In this document: positions 8,789 through 17,117 of the stretch, piece by piece
How the letters are laid out: each line of letters begins with the position of its first letter
How positions within the stretch are numbered: the first letter of the stretch is position 1
Origin: Streptomyces bathyalis
Lineage (GTDB): Bacteria; Actinomycetota; Actinomycetes; Streptomycetales; Streptomycetaceae
DNA length: 64,000 nucleotides
Direction: 5' to 3'
Assembly (NCBI RefSeq): GCF_015910445.1
Contig: NZ_CP048882.1
Span: 2,418,001-2,482,000 of the forward strand
Made by a program: the position numbers and the translations under genes
Notes under the pieces: model-generated
Told to the model about the DNA's origin: nothing
What the model saw: only the letters and a program-made list of their open reading frames with translations
The model's database searches: none

Positions 8789-9577
8789 ATGTCGGACACC
8801 GTGCTCTATGACGTGACCGAGGGTCTCGCGACGGTCACCCTCAACCGCCCTGATGCGATGAACGCGCTCAACAACGAGCTGAAATCGGCACTGCGCGACA
8901 CCCTCCGCAAGGCCGCCGAGGACGAGGACGTCAGGGCCGTACTCCTCACCGGGAACGGACGCGCGTTCTGCGTGGGCCAGGATCTGAAGGAACACATCGG
9001 CGCTCTGCAGGAGGGCGGGGGCAACGCCCTCAGCACGGTCGAAGACCATTACAACCCCATCACGCTCGCCATCGCGGGGATGCCGAAGCCGGTCGTGGTG
9101 GCCGTCAACGGGGTCGCCGCGGGCGCGGGCGCCGGGTTCGCCTTCGCAGCCGACTACCGCCTGCTCGCCGAGTCCGCGGCCTTCAACACCTCCTTCGCCG
9201 GGATCGCGCTGACCGCCGACTCGGGGATCTCCTGGACGCTGCCCCGCCTCGTCGGTCCCGGGCGGGCGGCCGACCTGCTGCTCTTCCCGCGGAGCGTGCG
9301 CTCCGGTGAAGCGCTCGAACTCGGCCTGGCGCACAGGGTCGTGCCGGACGGCGAACTCGCCGAGCAGGCCGGGACTGTGGCACGCGAGCTGGCCCAGGGG
9401 CCGACCCGCGCATACGCGGCCATCAAGGAGTCGCTGGCCTTCGGCGCAGGGCACTCGCTGGCCGAGACGCTGGAGAAGGAGGCCGAACTCCAGGTGCGCG
9501 CCGGGGCCTCGAAGGACCACCAGGCCGCGGTCGAGGCGTTCGTGAAGAAGGAGAAGCCGCGCTTCACCGGGCAGTGA
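8789..9577 (+). CDS. Enoyl-CoA hydratase/isomerase family protein
   Basis: 262 aa, crotonase fold. VTLNRPDAMNALNNEL is the N-terminal signature. The first oxyanion-hole region is FCVGQDLKEH and the second is AGAGAGFAFAADYRLLAESA. The D in the second motif region fits PaaG-type isomerases or hydratases, but the second catalytic Glu of mitochondrial-type hydratases is not obvious. It probably acts on CoA thioesters in fatty-acid or phenylacetate breakdown. No clear ribosome-binding site precedes the ATG. The C terminus (KKEKPRFTGQ) is typical of complete proteins. Confidence 0.85.
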   Translation: MSDTVLYDVTEGLATVTLNRPDAMNALNNELKSALRDTLRKAAEDEDVRAVLLTGNGRAFCVGQDLKEHIGALQEGGGNALSTVEDHYNPITLAIAGMPKPVVVAVNGVAAGAGAGFAFAADYRLLAESAAFNTSFAGIALTADSGISWTLPRLVGPGRAADLLLFPRSVRSGEALELGLAHRVVPDGELAEQAGTVARELAQGPTRAYAAIKESLAFGAGHSLAETLEKEAELQVRAGASKDHQAAVEAFVKKEKPRFTGQ

Positions 9578-9601
9578 GCCGCCGGGGCCGGCGTCCGGCC
9601 G

Positions 9602-10207
9602 TCAGCCGGCGCCGGCTCCCATCTCGTCCCGCGCCCAGCAGTCGGCCAGGTGATCGTTGACAAGGCCGCACGCCTGCATCATTGCGTACGCCGTGGTGGG
9701 GCCGACGAAGCGGAAGCCGCGCTTCTTCAGGTCCTTCGCCAGGGCTGTCGACTCCGGTGTGACGGCGGGGATCTCGCCGTGCGTACGCGGTGCCGAGCGC
9801 CGTTCCGGGTCGGGGGCGAACGACCAGATCAGCGCATCCAGTTCGCCCTCGCCGAGCGAGGCCGCGACCTGCGCGTTGGCGACGGCAGCCCGGATCTTCG
9901 CGCGGTTGCGGATGATGCCGGTATCGCCGAGCAGCCGCTCCTCGTCCTCCGCCGTGAAGGCCGCCACCTTCGCGATGTGGAAGCCCGCGAAGGCCGCGCG
10001 GAAGCCCTCGCGGCGGCGCAGGATCGTCAGCCACGACAGACCGGACTGGAACGCCTCGAGACACAGCCGCTCGAAGAGGGAGTCGTCACCGTGGACGGGG
10101 CGGCCCCACTCGGTGTCGTGGTACTCGACGTAGTCGTCGGCGGACAGCCCCCACGGGCAGCGCAGCACCCCGTCGCGGCCCGGCTGCGCGCCTCCCTCAA
10201 CGGCCAT
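9602..10207 (-). CDS. tag: DNA-3-methyladenine glycosylase I
   Basis: 201 aa. It contains RCPWGLSADDYVEYHDTEWG, where an N-terminal Cys and His contribute to the family zinc site, then LCLEAFQSGLSWLTILRRRE (helix-hairpin-helix region with the catalytic Glu) and the C-terminal GFRFVGPTTAYAMMQA and GLVNDH. It excises 3-methyladenine from alkylated DNA. The ATG at 10207 lies 11 bp inside the end of the DivIVA-like gene, so the two are translationally coupled, with AGGAG upstream. The pairing with the DivIVA-like gene and folP2 is conserved in actinobacteria. Confidence 0.95.
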   Translation of the reverse strand: MAVEGGAQPGRDGVLRCPWGLSADDYVEYHDTEWGRPVHGDDSLFERLCLEAFQSGLSWLTILRRREGFRAAFAGFHIAKVAAFTAEDEERLLGDTGIIRNRAKIRAAVANAQVAASLGEGELDALIWSFAPDPERRSAPRTHGEIPAVTPESTALAKDLKKRGFRFVGPTTAYAMMQACGLVNDHLADCWARDEMGAGAG

Positions 10208-10664
10208 CGGGCCGCTCCTGCACTTCCTGCACGAAATTCCCCGTACCGTAATCGCCGAAATCGCCGCTGCCGCCGGGACCGCCGCCGCCCGTGGCGCCAG
10301 GCCCCCGGCCGACGCCCGGGTCCCCGCGCCCCATCGCCGCCGCCTGGGCGCCCGCCAGCGCCGACTCCAGCTCCGCGATGCGGGCGTCGCGCTCGGCCAG
10401 CTCGGCCCCGAGCCTGTCCAGCACGTCGTCGACCTGCTGCATCCGGTATCCCCTCGCCGTGACCGGCAGCCGCAGCCCGTCCACGTCCAGCCGGCTGACG
10501 GGACGGCCCGCCGGCAGCGGCTCGTCGAGCTGATCGGGCGGGGCGTCCCTGAGGCCGCCGGTGACGGCGCCGCCCCGACCGTCCCCGGAACTGCCCACCA
10601 CGGCGAGCGTGACCGCGGCGACGACCACGGCAAGCGAGATCAGCAGGAACCAGAACACGGCCAA
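10197..10664 (-). CDS. DivIVA-domain membrane protein
   Basis: 155 aa. The N-terminal transmembrane helix is at about 3-22 (FWFLLISLAVVVAAVTLAVV). A DivIVA-like segment VTARGYRMQQVDDVLDRLGA leads into a short coiled coil ELAERDARIAELESAL, followed by a Gly-rich tail. The family is thought to mark curved or polar membrane, and the specific job here is unknown. It has GGGGAG before the ATG and is the promoter-proximal gene of a two-gene unit with tag. Two tandem palindromes lie 18-66 bp upstream of its start. Confidence 0.85.
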   Translation of the reverse strand: MAVFWFLLISLAVVVAAVTLAVVGSSGDGRGGAVTGGLRDAPPDQLDEPLPAGRPVSRLDVDGLRLPVTARGYRMQQVDDVLDRLGAELAERDARIAELESALAGAQAAAMGRGDPGVGRGPGATGGGGPGGSGDFGDYGTGNFVQEVQERPDGR

Positions 10665-10681
10665 CTCCCCGAGGAATTCTC

Positions 10682-10730
10682 CGCGAGAGGGCCCTCTCGC
10701 GAGCTTTCTGCGAGAGGGCCCTCTCGCAGA
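10682..10730. promoter_or_regulatory. Two tandem identical palindromes in a divergent promoter region
   Basis: The 18-bp palindrome GCGAGAGGGCCCTCTCGC occurs twice, at 10683-10700 and 10710-10727, with centres 27 bp apart. The first extends to 20 bp (10682-10701) and the second to 24 bp (10707-10730). The pair sits just upstream of the DivIVA-like/tag operon and faces folP. This is a candidate double operator. The repressor is not identified. Confidence 0.65.
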
Positions 10731-10888
10731 CGTCCGGATGACTACGGCTTCCTATGGTCCCTGATCGTGCCACGCCCCACTGACACAACCGACAGGTCCG
10801 GAAGCGGAGCGCCCACCACCGCCCGTTAAGGTCGACTCCGGGGGGAAACGGCGCATGCCTCCCCTCTGTGCCGAGCGAGAGGATGGCG

Positions 10889-11758
10889 ATGCTGCGCCTG
10901 GGGACACGCGAATTCGGTCCGCACGAGATGGTGATCATGGCCATCGTGAACCGGACGCCGGACTCCTTCTACGACCGTGGTGCCACCTTCCTCGACGAGC
11001 CCGCGCTGGAGCGGGTCGAGAAGGCAGTGGCCGAGGGCGCGGACATCATCGACATCGGCGGCGTGAAGGCCGGACCCGGCGAGGAGGTGTCGGCCGAGGA
11101 GGAGGCGCGGCGCACCGTCGGCTTCGTGGCCGAGGTCCGCCGCCGCCATCCGGACGTCGTCATCAGCGTGGACACCTGGCGCCACGAGGTCGGCGAGGCG
11201 GTGTGCGCCGCCGGTGCGGATCTGATCAACGACGCCTGGGGCGGGGTCGATCCGGCGCTCGCCGAGGTCGCCGCCCGGCACGGAGTCGGCCTGGTGTGCA
11301 CGCACGCGGGAGGCGCCGAGCCGCGCACGCGTCCGCACCGGGTCAGCTACGACGGCGAGGGCGGCGTGATGGCCGACATCCTGCGCGTGACGCTGGGCCT
11401 GGCCGAGCGTGCCGTCGCTCTGGGAGTGCCCAGGGACGCCGTCCTCATCGACCCCGGGCACGACTTCGGCAAGTCCACGCGGCACTCGCTCGAAGCCACC
11501 CGCGGGCTGGAGGAGATGACGCGCAGCGGCTGGCCGGTGCTCGTGTCGCTGTCCAACAAGGACTTCGTGGGCGAGACGCTCGATGTGTCCCTGCAGGGGC
11601 GGCTGACGGGCACCCTCGCCACCACCGCGATCTCGGCCTGGCTCGGTGCGCGCGTCTACCGTGTCCACGAGGTCGCGGAGACGCGTCAGGTACTGGAGAT
11701 GGTCGCGTCGATCGCGGGGCACCGGCCGCCCGCCGTGGCGCGGCGCGGGCTCGCCTGA
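10889..11758 (+). CDS. folP: Dihydropteroate synthase paralogue (FolP2 type)
   Basis: 289 aa TIM-barrel protein. It has VIMAIVNRTPDSFYDRGATF, IIDIGGVKAGPGEEVSAEEE and LIDPGHDFGKSTRHS, all positions of the DHPS signature. The substrate-contacting N-V of the usual NVTPDSF is N-R here, as in mycobacterial FolP2, a paralogue reported not to make dihydropteroate. The ATG at 10889 was chosen because GAGAGG lies 6 nt upstream; in-frame starts at 10868 and 10883 are less well placed. The context (LOG, DapE, tag) is that of FolP2, not of the folate operon, so a non-folate role is likely. Confidence 0.85.
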   Translation: MLRLGTREFGPHEMVIMAIVNRTPDSFYDRGATFLDEPALERVEKAVAEGADIIDIGGVKAGPGEEVSAEEEARRTVGFVAEVRRRHPDVVISVDTWRHEVGEAVCAAGADLINDAWGGVDPALAEVAARHGVGLVCTHAGGAEPRTRPHRVSYDGEGGVMADILRVTLGLAERAVALGVPRDAVLIDPGHDFGKSTRHSLEATRGLEEMTRSGWPVLVSLSNKDFVGETLDVSLQGRLTGTLATTAISAWLGARVYRVHEVAETRQVLEMVASIAGHRPPAVARRGLA

Positions 11759-11804
11759 GCGGAGCCGGCGCCGCGGGCCCGGCAGGAGCTTTCGCGCCCG
11801 GCCC

Positions 11805-12557
11805 TCAGCCGGCTTCCTTGGTGACGACGGCGACGGCCTCCTCGATGTCGTCCGTGACGTGGAAGAGCTCGACATCGCGCGCGGACGCCTTGCCCTGTGC
11901 GACGACCGACCCGTGCAGCCAGTCCACGAGGCCCTGCCAGTAGCCGCTGCCGAAGAGAACGATGGGGAAGCGCGTGACCTTCTTGGTCTGCACGAGGGTC
12001 ATCGCCTCGAACAGCTCGTCCATCGTCCCGAGCCCGCCGGGCAGGACGACGAAACCCTGCGCGTACTTCACGAACATCGTCTTGCGCACGAAGAAGTAGC
12101 GGAAGTTCACGCCGATGTCGACGTAGGGGTTGAGGCCCTGCTCGAAGGGCAGCTCGATGCCGAGTCCGACGGAGGTCCCGCCCGCCTCGAGCGCTCCCTT
12201 GTTGGCGGCCTCCATCGCGCCCGGGCCGCCGCCGGTGATCACGCCGAAGCCGGCCTCGGTCAGCGCGGCCCCGATCCGCACGCCCGCTTCGTACTCCGGC
12301 GAGTCGACCGGCGTACGGGCGGACCCGAAGACGCTGATGGCGGGGCCGAGTTCCGCGAGGGCACCGAAGCCCTCCACGAACTCCGACTGGATGCGCATCA
12401 CCCGCCACGGGTCCTGGTGCACCCAGTCCGAAGGTCCGGTGGTGTCCAGCAGCCGCTGGTCGGTCGTCTCGGCCTGCATCTGCTTGCGGCGGCGCACCAC
12501 CGGACCGAGACGCTGCTCGCGCGGCTTCCGTGCTCGGTCCCGCTCCGTGCTGGTCAT
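11805..12557 (-). CDS. LOG family TIGR00730 Rossmann protein (nucleoside 5'-monophosphate phosphoribohydrolase)
   Basis: 250 aa. GGGPGAMEAANKGA and LPGGLGTMDELFE are the two signatures of the LOG/'lysine decarboxylase-like' family, which hydrolyses N-glycosidic bonds of nucleotides such as cytokinin riboside monophosphates or AMP. The ATG at 12557 has GGAGGGAG about 7 nt upstream. The N-terminal 50 residues are basic and specific to the larger subgroup. It converges with folP, and its homologue lies near folP2 and dapE in mycobacteria. The natural substrate cannot be told from sequence. Confidence 0.88.
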   Translation of the reverse strand: MTSTERDRARKPREQRLGPVVRRRKQMQAETTDQRLLDTTGPSDWVHQDPWRVMRIQSEFVEGFGALAELGPAISVFGSARTPVDSPEYEAGVRIGAALTEAGFGVITGGGPGAMEAANKGALEAGGTSVGLGIELPFEQGLNPYVDIGVNFRYFFVRKTMFVKYAQGFVVLPGGLGTMDELFEAMTLVQTKKVTRFPIVLFGSGYWQGLVDWLHGSVVAQGKASARDVELFHVTDDIEEAVAVVTKEAG

Positions 12558-12677
12558 CCCACGCTCCCTCCGGACTGCGATCATTCTGATTCAGCGTACG
12601 CACGGAGAGCCCGTACCGACGTGACAGAGAGCGTCACTCCGCCCGGCGGGAACCCGGCGTGCGGGTGTACGGCGGGT

Positions 12678-13757
12678 TCAGGCCGTGAGCCAGGTGCGGA
12701 GCCGTTCCTCGCAGTGGAGGATCTTCGACGTCTCCACACGCTCGTCGCGCTTGTGTGCCAGGTTCGGGTCGCCGGGGCCGTAGTTCACGGCCGGGACGCC
12801 GAGCGCGCTGAAGCGTGAGACGTCCGTCCATCCGTACTTGGGCTGCGGCTCCCCTCCCACAGCGTCGGTGAACGCCTTCGCCGCGGGATGGGAGAGGCCG
12901 GGCAGGGCGCCGCCCGAGCTGTCGTCCACGGTCAGCTCCCACTCGCCGCACCCGGAGAACACCTCCCGCACGTGTGCGAGGGCCTGCTCCTCGTCGATGT
13001 CGGGGGCGTAGCGGTAGTTGACGGTGACGGTGCAGGCGTCGGGGATGACGTTCCCCGCGACGCCGCCCTCGACGCGGACGGCGTTGAGCCCCTCCCTGTA
13101 CTCCAGGCCGTCGATCACCTTCCGGCGCGGCTCGTACGAGGCGAGCCGGGACAGGATCGGAGCGGCGGCGTGGATCGCGTTCTCGCCCATCCAGCCGCGC
13201 GCGGAGTGGGCCCGCACGCCGGTGGTGCGCAGCAGGACGCGCAGCGTGCCCTGGCAGCCGCCCTCGACCTGACCGCTGGAGGGCTCCAGCAGTACGGCGA
13301 AGTCACCGGCCAGCCAGTCGGGGTGGGCGTCGGCGACGTGGCCGAGACCGTTGAGGTGCGCGGCGACCTCTTCGTTGTCGTAGAAGACGAAGGTGAGATC
13401 GCGGTTGGGCTCCGGCACGGTCGCCGCGATGCGCAGCTGCACGGCCACGCCGGCCTTCATGTCGCTCGTGCCGCAGCCCCACAGCACGCCCGAGTCGTCG
13501 AGGCGTGACGGGACGTTCCCGGCGATGGGCACCGTGTCGATGTGACCGGCGAGGATGACGCGTTCGCCGCGTCCGAGCCGGGTGCGGGCGACCACGTTGT
13601 TGCCGTGCCGGTCGACGGTCAGATGGGGAAGGGCGCGCAGGGCGGTCTCGACGGCGTCGGCGAGAGGCCGCTCGTTCCCGCTCTCCGAGGGGAAATCCAC
13701 GAGCTGAGCGGTCAGCTGAGCGGCGTTCTGATTCAGGTCGAGTCCGTTGTGCGGCAT
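12678..13757 (-). CDS. dapE: Succinyl-diaminopimelate desuccinylase
   Basis: 359 aa, M20 metallopeptidase of the actinobacterial DapE type. Metal ligands lie in LAGHIDTVP (His72, Asp74) and GTSDMKAG. The catalytic Glu pair is in [10 protein letters not shown]. It makes LL-diaminopimelate for lysine and for the LL-DAP of Streptomyces peptidoglycan. There is no ribosome-binding site, but TAGGCT ends 6 nt before the ATG, so translation is probably leaderless. The partner gene dapC lies 2 kb away. The C terminus [20 protein letters not shown] is typical of this clade. Confidence 0.95.
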   Translation of the reverse strand: MPHNGLDLNQNAAQLTAQLVDFPSESGNERPLADAVETALRALPHLTVDRHGNNVVARTRLGRGERVILAGHIDTVPIAGNVPSRLDDSGVLWGCGTSDMKAGVAVQLRIAATVPEPNRDLTFVFYDNEEVAAHLNGLGHVADAHPDWLAGDFAVLLEPSSGQVEGGCQGTLRVLLRTTGVRAHSARGWMGENAIHAAAPILSRLASYEPRRKVIDGLEYREGLNAVRVEGGVAGNVIPDACTVTVNYRYAPDIDEEQALAHVREVFSGCGEWELTVDDSSGGALPGLSHPAAKAFTDAVGGEPQPKYGWTDVSRFSALGVPAVNYGPGDPNLAHKRDERVETSKILHCEERLRTWLTA

Positions 13758-13808
13758 GAAAACAGCCTACGGGCGGCGGGACTTGGCAGAGCCGCTACCT
13801 TTGTGCCC
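13758..13808. promoter_or_regulatory. 51-bp divergent promoter for two leaderless genes
   Basis: On the minus strand TAGGCT (13769-13764) lies 6 nt before the dapE ATG. On the plus strand TACCTT (13796-13801) lies 7 nt before a GTG at 13809. Neither gene has a Shine-Dalgarno sequence. Confidence 0.5.
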
Positions 13809-14834
13809 GTGTCCCCCTCGGAATCCTCTCCCCAGAAGTCCCGCGCCAGAGGCCTTCGCATAGCAGCGGCATCCACGGTGCTGCTGGTCATCGCCGGTTA
13901 CGTGGCGACGCAGTACGTCACCAGCAGCACCGGACCGGCCCGGTGCATCGTCAGAACCGCCGGCGAGAAGCCGGAGGACTACGAGATCAAACCCGAGCAG
14001 GCGGCCAACGCCGCGACGATCACAGCCGTGGCCTCCCAGCGCGGCCTGCCGGAGCGCGCGGTCACGATAGCCCTGGCCACGGCCATGCAGGAGTCCGCGC
14101 TGCGGAACATCGAACACGGTGACCGCGATTCGCTGGGCCTGTTCCAGCAGCGTCCGTCGCAGGGATGGGGCACCGAGCGGCAGATCCAGGATCCCGTGTA
14201 TTCCTCGGGGAAGTTCTACGACCATCTAGTGCAGATTCCCGGCTACTCGCGGCTGCCGCTGACCGTGGCGGCGCAGCGCGTGCAGCGCAGCGGCTTCCCG
14301 CAGGCGTACGCGAAGCACGAGACGCACGCGTCGCTTCTGACCGCCGCGCTGACCGGCCGCCGGGCCGCCGCGTTCAACTGCACCACGGGGCCCGCCGGGG
14401 GCGACGGCAAGGCCGGCAGCGCGACACAGCTGCGGGCGCGCCTCGTGCGGGAGTTCGGCACGGGAGTACTGCCAGGGCAGAAGGGGGACGCACCGGCGCC
14501 GCCCGCCGGCGACGCCGCCCTGGGCGAGGGCGGCGGTCCCGGCACCTACGGCCGGGACACGGGCGAGGACGTCCTCGCGACGGGCGGCGGGCTGCGCGCT
14601 GCGGACGACGACTCCTCGCTGGTGACCATTCCGGTCCGTCCCGGCCGACGCGGCTGGGAGCTGGCGCACTGGGCGGTGGCGAACGCCTCGGACATGCACA
14701 TCGAGCAGATCTCCTACCGCAACCGCGTCTGGGACGCGTCCAGTTCGGAGGAGGGCTGGCGCCCGCTGGAGGACTCGGACGGCGGGGCGAACGGCGACGG
14801 CTCCGTCCGCGTTCGGCTCGCGACGGGGAAGTAG
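13809..14834 (+). CDS. Membrane-anchored lysozyme/transglycosylase-like protein
   Basis: 341 aa. Signal anchor at about 16-34 (LRIAAASTVLLVIAGYVATQ). The extracellular domain carries ALATAMQESALRNIEHGDRD and SLGLFQQRPSQGWGT, a lysozyme-like fold in which Glu95 is the likely acid catalyst. The C-terminal half is low-complexity with a final Trp-rich module. Databases often label such Streptomyces proteins 'heavy metal transporter', which the sequence does not support. GTG 13809 fits a leaderless start, and the GTG at 13803 is the alternative. Cell-wall remodelling is inferred. Confidence 0.7.
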   Translation: MSPSESSPQKSRARGLRIAAASTVLLVIAGYVATQYVTSSTGPARCIVRTAGEKPEDYEIKPEQAANAATITAVASQRGLPERAVTIALATAMQESALRNIEHGDRDSLGLFQQRPSQGWGTERQIQDPVYSSGKFYDHLVQIPGYSRLPLTVAAQRVQRSGFPQAYAKHETHASLLTAALTGRRAAAFNCTTGPAGGDGKAGSATQLRARLVREFGTGVLPGQKGDAPAPPAGDAALGEGGGPGTYGRDTGEDVLATGGGLRAADDDSSLVTIPVRPGRRGWELAHWAVANASDMHIEQISYRNRVWDASSSEEGWRPLEDSDGGANGDGSVRVRLATGK

Positions 14835-14843
14835 CGCTACGGC

Positions 14844-14870
14844 CCGCGGCCCGTGGCGCCCGGGCCGCGG
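14844..14870. terminator. Terminator hairpin after the lysozyme-like gene
   Basis: The 10-bp perfect stem CCGCGGCCCG/CGGGCCGCGG with a 7-nt loop starts 9 bp after the stop codon. Confidence 0.75.
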
Positions 14871-15220
14871 CTCCACTCCGGCCCGGCGCGACACCCGTTC
14901 GGGCAAACACCGCGCGCCCATCACCTTCGGGGGAATCCCGTATTGCCGTGTGGACGCGGCAGGTTCGGGGGACGTGGCGCACGCATTTCCACAACGCCCC
15001 TGCCACAGACGGGGTTTGCCCCTTTTGCAGCCCTGATGAGCAGGCACGGAAGGCCGGTTCGGCACGGCCGATCATGTGACGCATTGCCAATCCTTTACCC
15101 CGGCGGCCCGCAACTTTCCGGCTCCCCGAGGCGATAGGCACAGCGCCCGGCCCGGCGATTGCCCGGCCGGGCTCGCATCACGTTTTCCGTAGCAGTAGAT
15201 CTCTCCGTCAAAGGAGCAAC
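14871..15220. other. Intergenic leader of the small secreted protein gene
   Basis: About 350 bp without a supported gene. It is less GC-rich near the 3' end. An AAAGGAG ribosome site lies just before 15221. No riboswitch-like or tRNA structure was recognised. Confidence 0.4.
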
Positions 15221-15745
15221 ATGTCCCTCCCTCTCACGCGCCGGATCGCCAAGACCGTGCTGCTGACGGCCGCGGGCGCCGCCTCTGTCGTTGGTACGGC
15301 CGGTGCCGCTAGTGCCGCCGAACTGCCGACGACCGCTGATGTGAGCGGGCTGAGCCTCCCGGACAGCGGCGCCACCAGCACCCTCGACAACACCACGAAG
15401 GGCGCCCGCACGCTCACCCCGATGAGCAGCCCGGTCGACACCGCCAACGGTGCCGCTGCCTCCGGCGTCAAGGCCGCCGGCAGCGACACCGACCGGGTCG
15501 CTCCGCAGACCAGGGAGTTCGCGGGCGACACCGCCGACGGTGCCGCCAAGGGTCTGCAGCAGCCTGCGAATGGCCAGCAGCAGCCGGCCCAGCAGGACCA
15601 GAGGCTGCCCGCCGCCCAGAAGCCGGCGGCCGACACCGCTCAGCCTCAGCAGACCCTTGACAGGGCCGTTCCGGTCAAGGGCCTGCTCGGTAGCCAGAAG
15701 GTGCTGCCGAACGGTCTGGGAACCGCCTCGGTCGCCGGCCTCTGA
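15221..15745 (+). CDS. Small secreted protein of unknown function
   Basis: 174 aa with a clear Sec signal peptide: RRIAK, a hydrophobic core, and cleavage near ASA at 30-32. The mature part is Ala/Thr/Gln/Pro-rich and probably unfolded, with a Gln-rich stretch (LQQPANGQQQPAQQDQ). It ends with the conserved-looking hydrophobic module VKGLLGSQKVLPNGLGTASV. No cysteines and no enzyme motif are present. AAAGGAG before the ATG supports the start. I do not recognise a function. The gene has its own leader and is followed by an exceptional 46-bp palindrome. Confidence 0.75.
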   Translation: MSLPLTRRIAKTVLLTAAGAASVVGTAGAASAAELPTTADVSGLSLPDSGATSTLDNTTKGARTLTPMSSPVDTANGAAASGVKAAGSDTDRVAPQTREFAGDTADGAAKGLQQPANGQQQPAQQDQRLPAAQKPAADTAQPQQTLDRAVPVKGLLGSQKVLPNGLGTASVAGL

Positions 15746-15767
15746 CACCGGCGCGCAAGCGCGAACA

Positions 15768-15813
15768 CATGAGGAAGGGCCGCGGAGAGATCTCTCCGCG
15801 GCCCTTCCTCATG
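15768..15813. terminator. 46-bp perfect palindrome between convergent genes
   Basis: Bases 15768-15790 and 15791-15813 are exact reverse complements (23 of 23) with no spacer, centred on AGAGATCTCT. It sits between the secreted protein gene (plus) and dapC (minus) and would terminate transcription from both sides. Confidence 0.85.
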
Positions 15814-15854
15814 GTGTGCGAAGCGCCCGGCCCGCCCCGGACCCCGCTTGCAGG

Positions 15855-17012
15855 TCAGCTCTCCAACCGGCGAACCGCGGCCGCGACGCGCTCATCGGTC
15901 GCCGTGAGCGCGACGCGCACGAACCGTTCGCCCGCGGTGCCGTAGAAGTCTCCCGGCGCGACGAGCACTCCGAGCTTGGACAGGTCGCCGACGGTGTCCC
16001 AGCACGGCTCGTCGCGCGTCGCCCAGAGGTAGAGGGACGCCTCGCTGTGCTCGATGCGGAAGCCGCGCCCCTCGAGCGCCGTACGCAGGGCAGCGCGGCG
16101 GGCCGCGTAACGCTCCCGCTGCTGCGCCACATGCGCGTCGTCGCCGAGCGCGGCGACCGTCGCGGCCTGCACGGGAGCGGGGACCATCATTCCGCCGTGC
16201 TTGCGGATGTGCAGCAACTCCCCCAGCACCGCCGGGTCGCCGGCCACGAAGGCCGCCCGGTATCCCGCGAGATTGGACCGCTTGGAGAGCGAGTGGACGG
16301 CGACGACGCCCTCGTACGAGCCGCCGCAGACCTCCGGGTGCAGCACCGAGACCGGGTCGGTGTCCCAGCCGAGCTCCAGATAGCACTCGTCACTGACGAG
16401 CAGCACACCGTGCTCCCGTGCCCACGCGACGGTGCGGGTCAGCTGCTCCGCGTCCAGGACCCGTCCCGTCGGGTTGGAGGGCGAGTTCAGCCACAGCAGG
16501 CGCAGACCGTCCGGGTCGAGCTCCGTGGGGTCGTCGTAGACGACCGGCTCGGCGCGGGCGAGGCGCGCGCCCACCTCGTACGTCGGGTAGGCGAGCCGCG
16601 GATACGCCACGCGGTCGCCCGGGCCGAGGCCGAGCTGGGTGGGCAGCCACGCGACGAACTCCTTGGAACCGACGACAGGCAGCACGTTCCGGTGCGTCAA
16701 CTGCGCGGCGCCCAGGCGGCGTTCGCACCAGCCCGTGATGGCGTCCCGGAGTTCGGCGGTGCCCCACACGGTGGGGTAGCCGGGGCTGTCGGCGGCGTCG
16801 GTCAGGGCGCGCCGGATCAGCTCTGGGACGGGGTCGACGGGCGTGCCCACGGAGAGGTCGACGATGCCGCCGTCATGCGCGGCAGCGGCCGCCTTGTAGG
16901 GCTCCAGCTTGTCCCAGGGGAACACGGGGAGGCGTGCGGAGACGGACGAACCGGAGAGACCGGCCCCACCGGTGGGACCTGTCGGACCTGTCGGACCTGT
17001 GGAAGAGGCCAC
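15855..17012 (-). CDS. dapC: Succinyldiaminopimelate aminotransferase (actinobacterial DapC)
   Basis: 385 aa fold-type I PLP aminotransferase. LWLNSPSNPTGRVL carries the substrate/cofactor Asn, VSDECYLELGWD the PLP Asp and Tyr, and VHSLSKRSNLAGYRAAF the Schiff-base Lys. The N terminus FPWDKLEPYKAAAAAHDGGIVDLSVG is the hallmark of the actinobacterial DapC/glutamate-prephenate aminotransferase group. A short (TGP) repeat precedes it, encoded by GTCGGACCT-type DNA repeats near 16975-17000, so the exact start (GTG 17012) is uncertain. It works with DapE in the succinylase branch of lysine/DAP synthesis and is followed upstream by ferredoxin, as in mycobacteria. Confidence 0.93.
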   Translation of the reverse strand: MASSTGPTGPTGPTGGAGLSGSSVSARLPVFPWDKLEPYKAAAAAHDGGIVDLSVGTPVDPVPELIRRALTDAADSPGYPTVWGTAELRDAITGWCERRLGAAQLTHRNVLPVVGSKEFVAWLPTQLGLGPGDRVAYPRLAYPTYEVGARLARAEPVVYDDPTELDPDGLRLLWLNSPSNPTGRVLDAEQLTRTVAWAREHGVLLVSDECYLELGWDTDPVSVLHPEVCGGSYEGVVAVHSLSKRSNLAGYRAAFVAGDPAVLGELLHIRKHGGMMVPAPVQAATVAALGDDAHVAQQRERYAARRAALRTALEGRGFRIEHSEASLYLWATRDEPCWDTVGDLSKLGVLVAPGDFYGTAGERFVRVALTATDERVAAAVRRLES

Positions 17013-17117
17013 GGGATGACTCGCTTTCTGCTGTGAAACACGCGGTCCCGCACGCCCGCCGGAGGGACCGGCGCACTGTGCGGGACCACGGACCGCGGAA
17101 CGGGGACCGCCGCGGTG

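Noticed and set aside
11646..12818. 390-codon plus-strand frame
   Set aside because: It is the complement of the LOG gene and part of dapE; no protein signature.
16975..17005. GACCTGTCG repeats as a CRISPR-like or regulatory array
   Set aside because: They encode the TGP repeat at the DapC N terminus, with no spacers.
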